Shown here in pieces: positions 9,801-16,930 of a stretch of 64,000 nucleotides of DNA. The DNA comes from DATEKX01 sp963726785 (GTDB taxonomy: Bacteria > Acidobacteriota > Blastocatellia > UBA7656): the NCBI GenBank assembly GCA_963726785.1, contig CAVSDJ010000008.1, positions 1,612,001 to 1,676,000 of the forward strand. Reading direction: 5' to 3'. Under the pieces are notes generated by a model. It had not been told where the DNA came from. It made no database searches and was given only the letters and a program-made list of their open reading frames with translations. The translations under genes and the position numbers were made by a program. Numbering within the stretch: position 1 is the first letter of the stretch; each line of letters starts with the position of its first letter.

Positions 9801-10392
9801 AGTTGCGCTTCGCCACAGCCACATCCATTTTGCCGTCGAAGTTGAAGTCGTTTACAACCAGGGAACGGGGCAATGTTCCCGCGCCTACTGAAACTGGCGA
9901 GCCAGGCGCATTAGCAAACCCACCACTGCCATTGCCCAACAGAATGGAGACGGTGGCAGAACTCGAATTTATCACTGCCATATCAAGGTTGCCGTCGAAA
10001 TTGAAGTCGCTTGTGGCAATGACATTAGGTCCTACCTGCACACCAACCGCTGAGGCTGGAGAGAACCCCCCGCTACCATTACCAAACAAGATATTCACCG
10101 TGTCGCCGGAGGAGATTGGCACCACCAGGTCCGATTTGCCGTCCTTGTTGAAGTCGCCCGCGACGATGAAAAAAGGAGCATCTCCTGTGGCAACCGGGGA
10201 GCCTGCTGCTTGAGTAAATCCACCACTGCCGTTGCCCAAAAGAATCGTTATATTGTCGCTATTAAGGTTCGCCACTGCCAAGTCAGCTTTGCCGTCGGTG
10301 TTGTAATCTCTTACGGCAATGGATCGAGGCATCTGTCCCGGCAGGAATCGGCGAGCCTGCGGCTTGCGTGAATCCGCCGCTGCCATCACCAA
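3832..10392 (-). CDS. FG-GAP/Ig-like protein with C-terminal gingipain-type (C25) protease, main part
   Basis: Open frame of 2186 residues, really the downstream 80% of one gene whose 5' part is at 10283-11959; the first 30 codons here are an artefact upstream of the frame break at 10333. Order: FG-GAP/VCBS blades (about 20-245, with Ca-binding DxNxDGxxD loops), cadherin/Ig-like linkers (about 250-545), a third propeller of seven blades (about 545-915), further Ig-like modules, a TWNGSTSSNWNTATNW segment (about 1170), a propeptide-like beta region starting AVRLEAMQASRYDNG (about 1360), and a caspase-fold C25 peptidase domain (about 1780-2186). The peptidase has the catalytic His in NYTGHGS (His2061) and Cys in LMTCLNSYF (Cys2094). 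It ends LLLGDPTMRLK with no sorting domain. A large secreted adhesin/protease is inferred. Confidence 0.85.
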   Translation of the reverse strand: MVMAAADSRKPQARRFLPGQMPRSIAVRDYNTDGKADLAVANLNSDNITILLGNGSGGFTQAAGSPVATGDAPFFIVAGDFNKDGKSDLVVPISSGDTVNILFGNGSGGFSPASAVGVQVGPNVIATSDFNFDGNLDMAVINSSSATVSILLGNGSGGFANAPGSPVSVGAGTLPRSLVVNDFNFDGKMDVAVAKRNSNHIVILLGNGSGVFTTVPSTIGTGDQPVSMATGDFDLDGRADLLAVNSSSSNITIQLNTCVPATPPTITATPLSRTEGSPGANSQIATVDDVEDAENTLAVTVGGGVSATVNGVTVSGISVSVAGVVTADVVAACGATTAAFMLRVTDGSGAFTETTLTVTVTPNSAPTLGNYPTTTIPQGSGTTVTPDAAPSDNVTITSITASAPAFTGTFSVNTTSGTVTISNAAPVGAYTVTVTATDNCDVITTTSFLLNVDPPVPLGNYPNTTVDIGANTTVTPDAAPTNIVRINVSTSTSFNGTLVANPSTGVVRVTDAQPAGTYPITVKTFDNMGGTFTRTFNLIVQNPAVSCATPSFSPAANVAAGDDPCWVAIGDFNNDGNQDLAIANNTAIPATVSIRFGNGAGGFTGTTNVQVGVPGGQPPAQTGVQPNQVVVGDFNGDGNQDFATANLGVGTVSIRLGDGAGNFTGVTATSEINVGGIGSTTVALAIGDFNGDGKQDLAVANTSLGNINILIGDGLGAFTVTGIVTFGSVQAVAVGDFNMDSKQDLIISGGTTVGIRLGDGLGGFSGSTNILIGANTQPRSPSIGDFNGDGKQDFAVTAAGVVGTDNRVFVRLGDGMGNFSGTTVLTVGTNPRSIAIGDYNKDGKQDLAIAITNSNTVSIRLGDGAGGFTGSMDVPTGSRPLSVMVGDFNEDGTLDFAAINGSNNNASIRLGGCTPNTAPTITPQAGLSRQQGSPASNSTIAMVGDDESGPGGVTVTVTTTNPSNGVRIQNIVNTNGTITANVSATCTATNATFTLQASDGSLATSATLSVAVTANSLPVLTYSSPQTMLIGTSTTVNPATGPSDNGTFSVAFLNVSPNTFTGTISASTSTGIVTITGAAPEGAYTVNLRITDNCNAITNASFTLNVTNTLTWNGSTSSNWNTATNWTPGFVPAAPNDVVIPASGVTNEPILSTATATVNNLTVAVGRTLTLNGQNMNVNGTLSLSGGLIDTGANTLTLGTTATISRTSGQVIGNLKKQFGGAGSFTYTVGTANGYSPVDATVTAGSGELTVKAIQGPQPIVNASQSLQRYWSLNGSGITVNLVFHYLDPTDIPAGGSDASYRIIRVSDGTPVVFLNDCASGSPCVDPAADTMTINNVSSFSDWTAGAASQPTAVRLEAMQASRYDNGALIEWQTGFEADNLGFNVYREISGRRELVNTELLAGSALVTGRAALLAGRRYALWDGGGNQDSEISYYIEDIDLNGKTTLHGPVKPQRAGGKPPAMTQADVLSRLGEREPRVGQMLPGEPENRAITAGSTAAQAAQGELAGKAAVKMSIRETGWYRVKQPELMAARLDSQTDPRRLQLYVDGVEQPMLVSGESDGRFDASDAIEFYGTALDTTATDAHVYWLVAGNQPGKRLSITPSKSKRSGATSFAYTSERRDRTIYFSSLLNGETENFFGAVVTTQAVDQTLMIQHLDPKAADTVTLEVALQGVTDLPVYPDHLVNVALNGVTVGALSFDGREHMVNQMTVNAGLLQEGANIVTLTAAGGNSDVSLVDYIRLTYAHSYASDNDALVCTATNTTAIKGNSGQTISGFTSPLIRVIDITDPQMPMELAGQIEATGNEYAVSVGLKEGTRILMAFTDTGIKQPAVISANQGSSLRQPSNGADLLVITRREFFAALAGLVALRQSQGLSVQLVDIEDIYDEFSYGNKSPQAVKEFITYAKTMWKKKPQYLLLGGKASYDGRNYLGYGDVDVVPTTLIDTIFMEAASDEALGDLDGDGVAELAVGRLPFRTAAEAALMVAKIVGYEAGSASEEVLLVADANEGYNFERASSELQNLIPASLRVSQINRGRLEAAEAKRLLIDGINRKQLIINYTGHGSVDLWRGNLLTSVDAAGLQNGDHLSVFVLMTCLNSYFDDPGLDSLGEALLKAERGGAVAVWGSSAMVLPGEQAAMNQELYRLMFGAGGSGLRLGETMRRAKRATSDRDVRRTFLLLGDPTMRLK

Positions 10393-11959
10393 GCAGAATA
10401 GTCACATCGTTGGAGTTGAAGTTCGGCACCGCCAGGTCAGGTTTGCCATCGAAATTGAAATCTCCACTGGCTAAGACACTAGGTCCAGCACCAACGGCGG
10501 CTGGCGAGCCAGTCGCATTCGTAAAGCTACCCGTGCCATTGCCCAACAAAATGGCTACGGAGGAGTTGGTTTGTGAAACCGCCAGGTCGGGTTTACCATC
10601 AAGGTTGAAGTCTTTGACGACAGCGTTACTAGGGGCACTTAAGCCGATTGGCGAACCCGTAGCTTCACTGAAAGTCATACTGGCACACGGGAAGGCCGTG
10701 CAGGTGTTGAGATAGACGGTTATGTTGTTGTTATTCTGGCTCGATATTGCGAGATCGGGTTTGCCGTCGTTGTTGAAATCCGCCGTGGCTATGAAATTGG
10801 GAACCGCCCCCGCGCCGACAGTGGGGCTGGCCGGTTGCGTAAACGCGCCCGTGCCGTCGCCCAAGCGGATGCCAGCCGTGTTGCTAGACCCACCATTCGC
10901 CGACGCCAGATCGGGTTTGCCATCGAGGTTGAAATCAGCAGCGGTTACGTTAATAGGACTGGTTCCTATGCTAACCGGCGAGGCCGCCGAGAAGAGGCCG
11001 CTGCCGCTGCCTAACAGAATTCTGATGTTGTTTGACACAGTGCTCGCCACGGCCAGATCGGGTTTGCCGTCTCTGTTGAAATCGCTGATGGCGACAGATT
11101 GAGGAAAGATTCCGATATTGATCGGTGAGCCTCCGGCTTGCGTGAATCCGCCGCCGCCTGTGCCCAGATATACACTCACTGTGCCTGCGCCTGCGTTGGC
11201 CACGGCCAGATCGAATCTGCCGTCCGCGTTGAAATCGCTGATGCCGATAGAGCGAGGTTGGCTGCCTACGCTGAGCGGCGAGCCTGCGGCTTGCGTGAAT
11301 CCGCCGCTGCCATTGCCTAACATAATTGACACGCTGCTGTCATTGAGGTTCGCCACGGCCAGATCGAGTTTGCCGTCTCCGCTGAAATCGCCCGTGGCTA
11401 CGAAAGATGGATTATTACCGACGTTGATCGGCGAGCCTGCCGCCGGAGCGAATCCGCCGCTCCCGTTGCCCAACAGGATAGTCACTTTGTTGAGGCCCTG
11501 CCCCGACACGGCCATGTCCAATTTGCCGTCCAAGTTGAAATCGCCCACGGCTATCGAAGAAGGCTCGCTCCCCGCGCTAACCGGCGAGCCTGCCGCCGGA
11601 GCGAATCCGCCGCTCCCGTTGCCCAATAGAACAGTCACGCTGTTGGAGCTGCTGCTGCCATTTGCCACGGCCATGTCGATTTTGCCGTCCGCGTTGAAGT
11701 CGGCTGTGGCGATAGACCTTGGCGTTGTCCCCACGCTGACGGGCGAGCCTGCGGGTTGGGCAAAGCTCACATCCGTACAACCGATGGCCGATGCCTGCAC
11801 CGCGACTTTGCCGGGGCTGATGATGCTTGTCTGCTCTTGCGCTTCCGTCTTCGAGGCGCTCGCCCTATTCAAAATTGAAGGCAGAATCGCCATCAATATC
11901 AGTCCTATTACCAGAATCATAAAGGGCGTTTTCGGGGAGTTTGATTTCGCTCTGTTCAT
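10283..11959 (-). CDS. FG-GAP propeller protein, N-terminal part of the frameshifted C25-protease gene
   Basis: This is the 5' part of the giant gene. The start at ATG 11959 gives a basic N-region (MNRAKSNSPK) and a hydrophobic stretch ending near SILNRASAS, a signal peptide or anchor. After residue 60 come nine FG-GAP/VCBS units of about 50 residues, pattern DFNxDGKxDLAVAN...LLGNGSGGF. Units 1-7 form one propeller bracketed by Cys (IGC at its start, YLNTC at its end); a second propeller begins at FPCASMTF. The frame goes wrong after PAGT: one surplus base at 10333 puts the next unit (MPRSIAVRDYN) in the other frame, and the last 14 codons here are out of frame. Joined, the gene would encode about 2,700 residues. 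The 18-codon overlap and perfect repeat register argue for one gene, not two. Confidence 0.85.
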   Translation of the reverse strand: MNRAKSNSPKTPFMILVIGLILMAILPSILNRASASKTEAQEQTSIISPGKVAVQASAIGCTDVSFAQPAGSPVSVGTTPRSIATADFNADGKIDMAVANGSSSSNSVTVLLGNGSGGFAPAAGSPVSAGSEPSSIAVGDFNLDGKLDMAVSGQGLNKVTILLGNGSGGFAPAAGSPINVGNNPSFVATGDFSGDGKLDLAVANLNDSSVSIMLGNGSGGFTQAAGSPLSVGSQPRSIGISDFNADGRFDLAVANAGAGTVSVYLGTGGGGFTQAGGSPINIGIFPQSVAISDFNRDGKPDLAVASTVSNNIRILLGSGSGLFSAASPVSIGTSPINVTAADFNLDGKPDLASANGGSSNTAGIRLGDGTGAFTQPASPTVGAGAVPNFIATADFNNDGKPDLAISSQNNNNITVYLNTCTAFPCASMTFSEATGSPIGLSAPSNAVVKDFNLDGKPDLAVSQTNSSVAILLGNGTGSFTNATGSPAAVGAGPSVLASGDFNFDGKPDLAVPNFNSNDVTILLGDGSGGFTQAAGSPIPAGTDASIHCRKRLQHRRQS

Positions 11960-12079
11960 TTTGTCTCCTATGATAAAAGGCATTAAATAGCGGAGTAGAT
12001 GTTTTACTCATCGCTCTCACAGGTTGGAAAATTTGCGCAAGTGACTTGCGAAGGGGCCGGTGTTCGACTACCGGGATGA

Positions 12080-12224
12080 TTAATTTGCTATCGGTTGATA
12101 CGGACGGTCATCGGTTCGCTTTGCCAGAATGAGGTTAAGCTCCTGGAGATTGTCTTTCACGACATAAGCGCTTGCGTATGCTCACGCTGTCGTCAACGAT
12201 TAGGATATTGACTGCCTTAATCAC
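12080..12224 (-). pseudogene. response-regulator receiver remnant with internal deletion
   Basis: GTG at 12224 opens VIKAVNILIVDDSVSIRKR, the first beta-strand and acidic pocket of a CheY-like receiver. Directly after it, in another frame, comes SAYVVKDNLQELNLILAKR up to a TAA at 12080; this matches the last strand and helix of a receiver (compare GACGYVLKDNLIKIRELL in the receiver gene at 34586). The middle of the domain (about 75 residues, including the phospho-acceptor Asp) is missing. The gene is a deletion relic. Confidence 0.7.
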
Positions 12225-12513
12225 GGCGACAGTATGGGACAGAAGAGAGCGGAATGAAATAAGCAGACTTACACAATTTATCTATGGGAAAGTACTCATT
12301 TTTGCGGCAGGTGGTGGTTAAGCGGTGGCTGCCGCCGATTGCTAGAGCGGATTCCGAATTACTGTAGGGGCGATGACTTAGAATGCGCTTCGCGCAGCGC
12401 GGGCTTGTCCCTGCCCTGCCCCTACCACTGCTTTACAATATCCGTGTTACAATCTTCATTTCATTGGTGTAGGATTCAATCGTCTAAACTGATTTTTGCA
12501 TGAGAGAAAAATA
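12225..12513. other. intergenic region upstream of purE
   Basis: About 290 bases with no coding frame of note. It must hold the purE promoter. An AGAGAAAAATA stretch lies just ahead of the chosen purE ATG; I see no purine riboswitch-like structure. Confidence 0.35.
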
Positions 12514-13008
12514 ATGCAGCCTTTAGTTGGCGTGATAATGGGTTCAAAATCCGATTGGGAAACCATGTCGCACGCGGCTCATACGCTCGAAGCTCTCGGC
12601 GTTCCTTTCGAGGTGCGCGTCGTGTCTGCTCATCGCACACCCGATTTACTTTTTGAATATGCGGCGACGGCTGAATCGCGCGGCCTCGAAGTCATCATCG
12701 CGGGCGCGGGCGGCGCGGCTCACCTTCCCGGCATGACCTCGGCTAAAACGGTTCTGCCTGTGCTCGGCGTTCCCGTCGAATCGAAATCGCTCAAGGGCAT
12801 TGATTCATTGCTTTCAATCGTGCAGATGCCTGCAGGTATCGCCGTGGGCACGCTTGCAATCGGGCGGAGCGGAGCCGTCAACGCAGCGTTGATGGCTGCG
12901 GCGATTTTGGGAATCAAACACTCCCAGTTCCGCGATGCGCTGCGCGCTTATCGTGAGAACCAAACAGAGACGGTTCTCGCGCACCCTGATCCGAGGGAGC
13001 AGCAATGA
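12514..13008 (+). CDS. purE: N5-carboxyaminoimidazole ribonucleotide mutase
   Basis: PurE, about 164 residues, class I. It converts N5-CAIR made by PurK into CAIR in purine synthesis. Family motifs are present: VGVIMGSKSDWETM at the N-terminus, VVSAHRTPDLLFEYA, the glycine-rich IIAGAGGAAHLPGMTSAKT, PVLGVPVESKSLKGIDSLLSIVQMPAGIAVGTLAIG, and a C-terminal helix. The start at 12514 puts MQPLVGVIMGSKSD in register with the family and follows a purine-rich GAGAGAAAAAT; an ATG six codons upstream is possible but extends beyond it. It overlaps purK by four bases (ATGA), so the two are translationally coupled. Confidence 0.96.
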   Translation: MQPLVGVIMGSKSDWETMSHAAHTLEALGVPFEVRVVSAHRTPDLLFEYAATAESRGLEVIIAGAGGAAHLPGMTSAKTVLPVLGVPVESKSLKGIDSLLSIVQMPAGIAVGTLAIGRSGAVNAALMAAAILGIKHSQFRDALRAYRENQTETVLAHPDPREQQ

Positions 13009-14096
13009 TCGTCGGCATACTGGGGGGCGGTCAATTGGGTCTAATGCTTGCGCTGGCGGGCTATCCGCTCGGCCTTCGTTTTCGCACTCTAGATTTATCG
13101 TCGGAAGCGCCTGCCGGGCCTGTAAGCGAATTGATGGTCGCAGACTTCAACGATACCGACGCGTTGAAGCGATTCGCGCGCGGCCTCGATCTTGTGACTT
13201 ACGAGTTCGAGAACGTGCCCGTAGACTCCGCGCGATTCTTGAATCGCCGCGTGCCGGTGTTGCCCCCTCCCGAAGCGCTCGAAGTCGCGCAAGACCGCGT
13301 CACGGAAAAGAGTTTTTTTGAGCGGCTCGGCATTCCTGCTCCTCGTTTCGTAGCCGTCAACACTTGGGACGATTTGAAAAACGCGCTGAACGAGATCGGC
13401 CTGCCCGCCGTGTTGAAGACTCGGCGCTTCGGCTATGACGGCAAAGGGCAATTCGTTTTGCGAAAGACCGAAGACGTTTCGCTCGCTTGGCAATCGCTAT
13501 CGGGAGTGCCGTTGATACTTGAAAGCTTTGTTGCGTTCGAGCGCGAGGTGTCAATTCTGGCCGTGCGGAGCCGGACGGGCGAAACCCGGTTTTACCCTCT
13601 GGTCGAGAATCATCATCAGGACGGAATACTCAGACTCTCCCTGTGTCCGGCTCCTGGAGCCAGTTCTGAGTTACAACGTGAAGCCGAAGACTATGCGAAG
13701 CGCACGCTTGAAGCTTTGAATTATGCGGGCGTTCTTGCGATAGAGTTCTTTCAGCACGAAGGCCATTTGCTTGCGAACGAGATGGCTCCGCGCGTTCATA
13801 ATTCCGGCCACTGGACGATTGAAGGGGCCGAGACAAGCCAGTTTGAAAATCACCTGCGGGCGATACTTGGACTGCCGCTCGGTTCGACCGCAACCGTTGC
13901 ATATTCAGCCATGCTGAACATCATCGGCACGATTCCCGACAGCCGGACGGTGTTGTCAATCCAAGACGTCCATTTGCACTTATACGGCAAAGCTGCGCGG
14001 CCTAACCGCAAGCTCGGACACATCACCATTCGCGCTCAGAGTGAAGAAGCTAGAGGCGCGCGCCTCGCCGAGCTGCGAGGCATCACAGAGCAATGA
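13005..14096 (+). CDS. purK: 5-(carboxyamino)imidazole ribonucleotide synthase
   Basis: PurK, 363 residues, an ATP-grasp enzyme making N5-CAIR from AIR, bicarbonate and ATP. Visible motifs: N-terminal VGILGGGQLGLMLALAG, YEFENVP, QDRVTEKSFFERLGIPAPRF, the lysine- and glycine-rich LKTRRFGYDGKGQF of the ATP-grasp fold, LESFVAFEREVSILAVRS, GVLAIEFFQ and LANEMAPRVHNSGHWTIEGAETSQFENHLRAILGLPLG, which carries the metal/ATP acidic residues. ATGA overlap with purE. The gene ends 55 bases from the convergent zapA. Confidence 0.96.
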   Translation: MIVGILGGGQLGLMLALAGYPLGLRFRTLDLSSEAPAGPVSELMVADFNDTDALKRFARGLDLVTYEFENVPVDSARFLNRRVPVLPPPEALEVAQDRVTEKSFFERLGIPAPRFVAVNTWDDLKNALNEIGLPAVLKTRRFGYDGKGQFVLRKTEDVSLAWQSLSGVPLILESFVAFEREVSILAVRSRTGETRFYPLVENHHQDGILRLSLCPAPGASSELQREAEDYAKRTLEALNYAGVLAIEFFQHEGHLLANEMAPRVHNSGHWTIEGAETSQFENHLRAILGLPLGSTATVAYSAMLNIIGTIPDSRTVLSIQDVHLHLYGKAARPNRKLGHITIRAQSEEARGARLAELRGITEQ

Positions 14097-14151
14097 AATA
14101 ATTTGAGAGGGTTCAAGATGAAAGTCGCAATCGGACGGCGTTGCTTGCGGC

Positions 14152-14466
14152 TCACTTTGTAGGTTCAATCGCATCCGAGCGCAAAAACTGGTCGAGCAAT
14201 TCAGCATACTTCGCGCTGCGCTCGGCTATCTCTTCTTCTGTAGCATTCATGTCTTTGCGGGCCTGAAACAACTCGTCGGCAATTTGAAGGGCGGCCAGTA
14301 TCGCCACCCGCAACGAATCAACGGTCATTGTTGCGCGGGCGATTTCGTTCATTCGACGATCCACGTATTCAGCCAGGTCTTGAATGTAATCAGGCTTGTG
14401 GTCGCTACGAAGATTGTAGGTCTGATTGTAAATGACGACCTTGTAGGGTTGATTCGGATTATCCAT
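14152..14466 (-). CDS. zapA: cell division protein ZapA
   Basis: ZapA, 104 residues. It crosslinks and stabilises FtsZ filaments at the division ring. The N-terminal globular part (YKVVIYNQTYNLRSDHKPDYIQDLAEYVDRRMNEI) and the AILAALQIADELFQ helix are typical, followed by a C-terminal coiled coil. It is the last gene of a minus-strand run after pheT and a ZapB-like coiled-coil gene, a common order in acidobacteria and delta-proteobacteria. Confidence 0.9.
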   Translation of the reverse strand: MDNPNQPYKVVIYNQTYNLRSDHKPDYIQDLAEYVDRRMNEIARATMTVDSLRVAILAALQIADELFQARKDMNATEEEIAERSAKYAELLDQFLRSDAIEPTK

Positions 14467-14505
14467 ATTCTTCGATTATCAGTTCTGATCGAATCGCGTT
14501 ACATC

Positions 14506-14787
14506 TTATTTCTTAACCGTCTCTGTCGCTTCGAGTTCGAGCACGGCAATCGCATCGAGCATCGCTTCGACCTTGAGCTTGATCGTGTCGCGCTCGTTCA
14601 ACAATCGCTCGACCTGCAACGCGAGCCGTTCTTTTTCATCGCCGGTCTGGCTCAACTCGCGGCGCAGGCTGAGCACTTCGCGTTCGAGCGCTTCTCTCTC
14701 CGAACGCTCGCGCTTGAACTGCTCTATCGTGCGATAGATTTTGTCTTCAAGGTGCGAAAACTTTTCAAGTCCGTATATTCCGCTCAT
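14506..14787 (-). CDS. ZapB-like coiled-coil cell division protein
   Basis: A protein of 93 residues that is almost entirely predicted coiled coil (heptads through FSHLEDKIYRTIEQFKRERSEREALEREVLSLRRELSQ and LALQVERLLNERDTIKLKVEAMLDAI). It has no signal peptide and no catalytic motif. Its place between pheT and zapA (spacing 12 and 39 bases) matches the small coiled-coil partner often annotated zapB. Sequence identity to E. coli ZapB cannot be claimed from reading alone, because coiled coils all look alike; the assignment rests mainly on context. Confidence 0.75.
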   Translation of the reverse strand: MSGIYGLEKFSHLEDKIYRTIEQFKRERSEREALEREVLSLRRELSQTGDEKERLALQVERLLNERDTIKLKVEAMLDAIAVLELEATETVKK

Positions 14788-14798
14788 CCGTACATCCT

Positions 14799-16874
14799 TT
14801 ATCTAAGTTGAGCGCCGAAGCGACTCTCTAACAACTGCCTGACGCGCTCGTGCATAGCGGTGACTTCTTCGTCTGTCAGAGTTCGACCTTTGCCGCGATA
14901 AGTCACGCGGAATGCCAGCGAGCGCATTCCTTCGGGCATCTCTTTGCCTTTGTACATGTCAAAGACTCGCACTTCGACGATCTCGCTGATGCCGAGATCA
15001 CGTATGGCTTTTTCAATATCGCCCCACATAGCAGCATCGGGCACGAGCGCCGATACATCCCGCGACGAAGCAGGGAGCCTGGGCAGCGCGCTGTAGCGCA
15101 CCTGCTCGGCGGGAATTTCTAACAACTTTTCAAACTCAATCTCGCCGACGTAAACCGGCTGGCGGAACTTGTACAGCGAGGCGATTCGCGGGTGCAGGCG
15201 ACCATATCGCGCTACTTCTACGCCGTCACGACTGAGCACCGCCGACTGTCCAGGATGGAGGTATTCTACACTCGCGCGCTCAATTGTAAAGCCCGATACG
15301 CTGAGGCTGCCGACCACCGATTCAATCGTGCCCGCCAGATCATAGAAGTCTACTTGCCGCGCGCCGCGCCAATCATCCGTTGCGACTTCCCCGCTCAATA
15401 CTACCGAAAGCGATTCGCGTTCATCGGGCCGCCCGCTTCCGCTGGCTTTGAACACGCGGCCAAGCTCGAACAGTTTCACATCCTTCCGGCCCTGATTGAA
15501 ATTGTGCTGCAAGGATTCGAGCAGTCCGGTCAGAAGCGATGAACGCATCAATGATTGATTCACGTCGATGGGATTGGATAAAACTGCCGCCTGTTTTGCG
15601 CCTTGTCTGAAAAGTTGATCGCGCTCGCCGTTGACGAAGCTGAAAGTGTAAGCTTCGTCAAAACCAAGCGTGGCGAGCGTGCGCCGGACATTGCGGCGGC
15701 GGTCGTCGCCCGGTAGATAACTACCAAACCCGCTCCACGCTGGCAGCGTCGTTGCAACCAGATTATAGCCCACGTGCCGCGCGACTTCTTCAACAAGGTC
15801 TTCTTCGCGCGAAATATCCACGCGAAATGATGGAGCGATGACAGTCAATGTTTCAGTGTCTGTAAGCGTGGCAATACCGGTCTGAGTATCAGCGCCACCT
15901 ACTAGTTCAAATTCGAGAGCTTTAAGAATCTCAGCAGCCCTGCTCACTTCGACTTTCAAGCCTGTAAGTTTCTCTACACGGGACACACGCAACTCAACTT
16001 GATTGCGCGTTATGCGCGATGGGTAAACGTCAATCGCTCCTTTGAGCACAGTGCCGCCAGCTATCTCCCGGATAAGTTGCGCAACCAGGTCAGCCGCCCG
16101 AACTTGCGCGTCGTGATCTACCCCGCGCGCGAAACGGTAACTGGCTTCCGTGTCCATTCCCAGAGCGCGAGCGGTCGCGCGAATTGATGCGGGGTTGAAA
16201 TAAGCGCTTTCGATCAGCACGTCTGTCGTTTGCTCGTTTATCTCTGTCTCCTCGCCGCCCATCACGCCTGCGATTGCGACCGGATGGTCTGCGTCTGCGA
16301 TTATCAGGTGATTAGGCGCAAGATCGCGCTTTGTTCCATCAAGCGTCGTAAGCTGTTCGCCCGCGCGAGGCCGTCGAACGATGATGCGACGACCATGAAG
16401 CAGGTTCAAATCGAATGCGTGAGTGGGCTGCCCCATCTCGAACATCACATAGTTGGTGATGTCTGCGATGTTGTTGACCGACCGCTGTCCGATTGACTCT
16501 AATCGTTTGACTAGCCACTCGGGCGACGGGCCTACTTTAACGCCGCGAACTATTCGCGCGGCGTATCGAGGACACAGATCCGCATCGTGTATTTCAATCG
16601 AAGCGACTGATTTAGCGAGTTCATCGCTTTCGGTGAGCGCGAATGTGCGCGGTTTGAGCGCAGTGCCGCACACGATTGCCGCTTCGCGCGCGACGCCGAG
16701 ATGCGAGAGCGCGTCTGGGCGGTTTGATGTCAAATCTAAATCGAGGATGTGATCGTCGCCTACGGGCTCGACCCCTTCGACGGCAAGGCCCGCCATAGTC
16801 AACGCTTCGCGCAGCTCTACCGGCGAGAGCGTAAGCGCAACGAGTTCATTCAACCAGTTATAACTGATCTTCAT
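14799..16874 (-). CDS. pheT: phenylalanine-tRNA ligase beta subunit, short form
   Basis: PheT, 691 residues, partner of PheS in the alpha2-beta2 enzyme charging tRNA-Phe. Order: N-terminal MKISYNWLNELV, B3/4 editing domain (about 85-260, with HAFDLNLLHGRRIIVRRPRAGE), B5 domain (about 280-370), catalytic-like core (about 375-590) and C-terminal ferredoxin-like anticodon-binding domain (LPRLPASSRDVSALV to the end). After VEPVGDDH the sequence goes straight to ILDLDLTSNRPDALSHLGVARE. The roughly 100-residue tRNA-binding EMAPII/OB-like domain found here in the long PheT of E. coli is absent, which explains the length (long forms are about 790-800). It lies 56 bases downstream of pheS. Confidence 0.95.
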   Translation of the reverse strand: MKISYNWLNELVALTLSPVELREALTMAGLAVEGVEPVGDDHILDLDLTSNRPDALSHLGVAREAAIVCGTALKPRTFALTESDELAKSVASIEIHDADLCPRYAARIVRGVKVGPSPEWLVKRLESIGQRSVNNIADITNYVMFEMGQPTHAFDLNLLHGRRIIVRRPRAGEQLTTLDGTKRDLAPNHLIIADADHPVAIAGVMGGEETEINEQTTDVLIESAYFNPASIRATARALGMDTEASYRFARGVDHDAQVRAADLVAQLIREIAGGTVLKGAIDVYPSRITRNQVELRVSRVEKLTGLKVEVSRAAEILKALEFELVGGADTQTGIATLTDTETLTVIAPSFRVDISREEDLVEEVARHVGYNLVATTLPAWSGFGSYLPGDDRRRNVRRTLATLGFDEAYTFSFVNGERDQLFRQGAKQAAVLSNPIDVNQSLMRSSLLTGLLESLQHNFNQGRKDVKLFELGRVFKASGSGRPDERESLSVVLSGEVATDDWRGARQVDFYDLAGTIESVVGSLSVSGFTIERASVEYLHPGQSAVLSRDGVEVARYGRLHPRIASLYKFRQPVYVGEIEFEKLLEIPAEQVRYSALPRLPASSRDVSALVPDAAMWGDIEKAIRDLGISEIVEVRVFDMYKGKEMPEGMRSLAFRVTYRGKGRTLTDEEVTAMHERVRQLLESRFGAQLR

Positions 16875-16930
16875 TTGATTCGATTACCTTCTGTCTAAGA
16901 ATCGAGTCGAAATGTGAGGTTTCATCCAGA

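Noticed and set aside
7600..11800. Regular spaced repeats suggesting a CRISPR array
   Set aside because: The period is about 150 bases, in coding frame, and translates to diverged FG-GAP blades; there are no identical short direct repeats with unique spacers and no cas genes.
11118..11990. 290-codon open frame antisense to the FG-GAP repeats
   Set aside because: It mirrors the repeated codon pattern of the real minus-strand gene (proline-rich PSALKS and LPLPNR repeats), has no signal or family, and other antisense frames in the same gene behave alike.
12225..12513. Purine riboswitch ahead of purE
   Set aside because: I could not find the conserved three-way junction loops; nothing beyond A-rich sequence near the start is visible.
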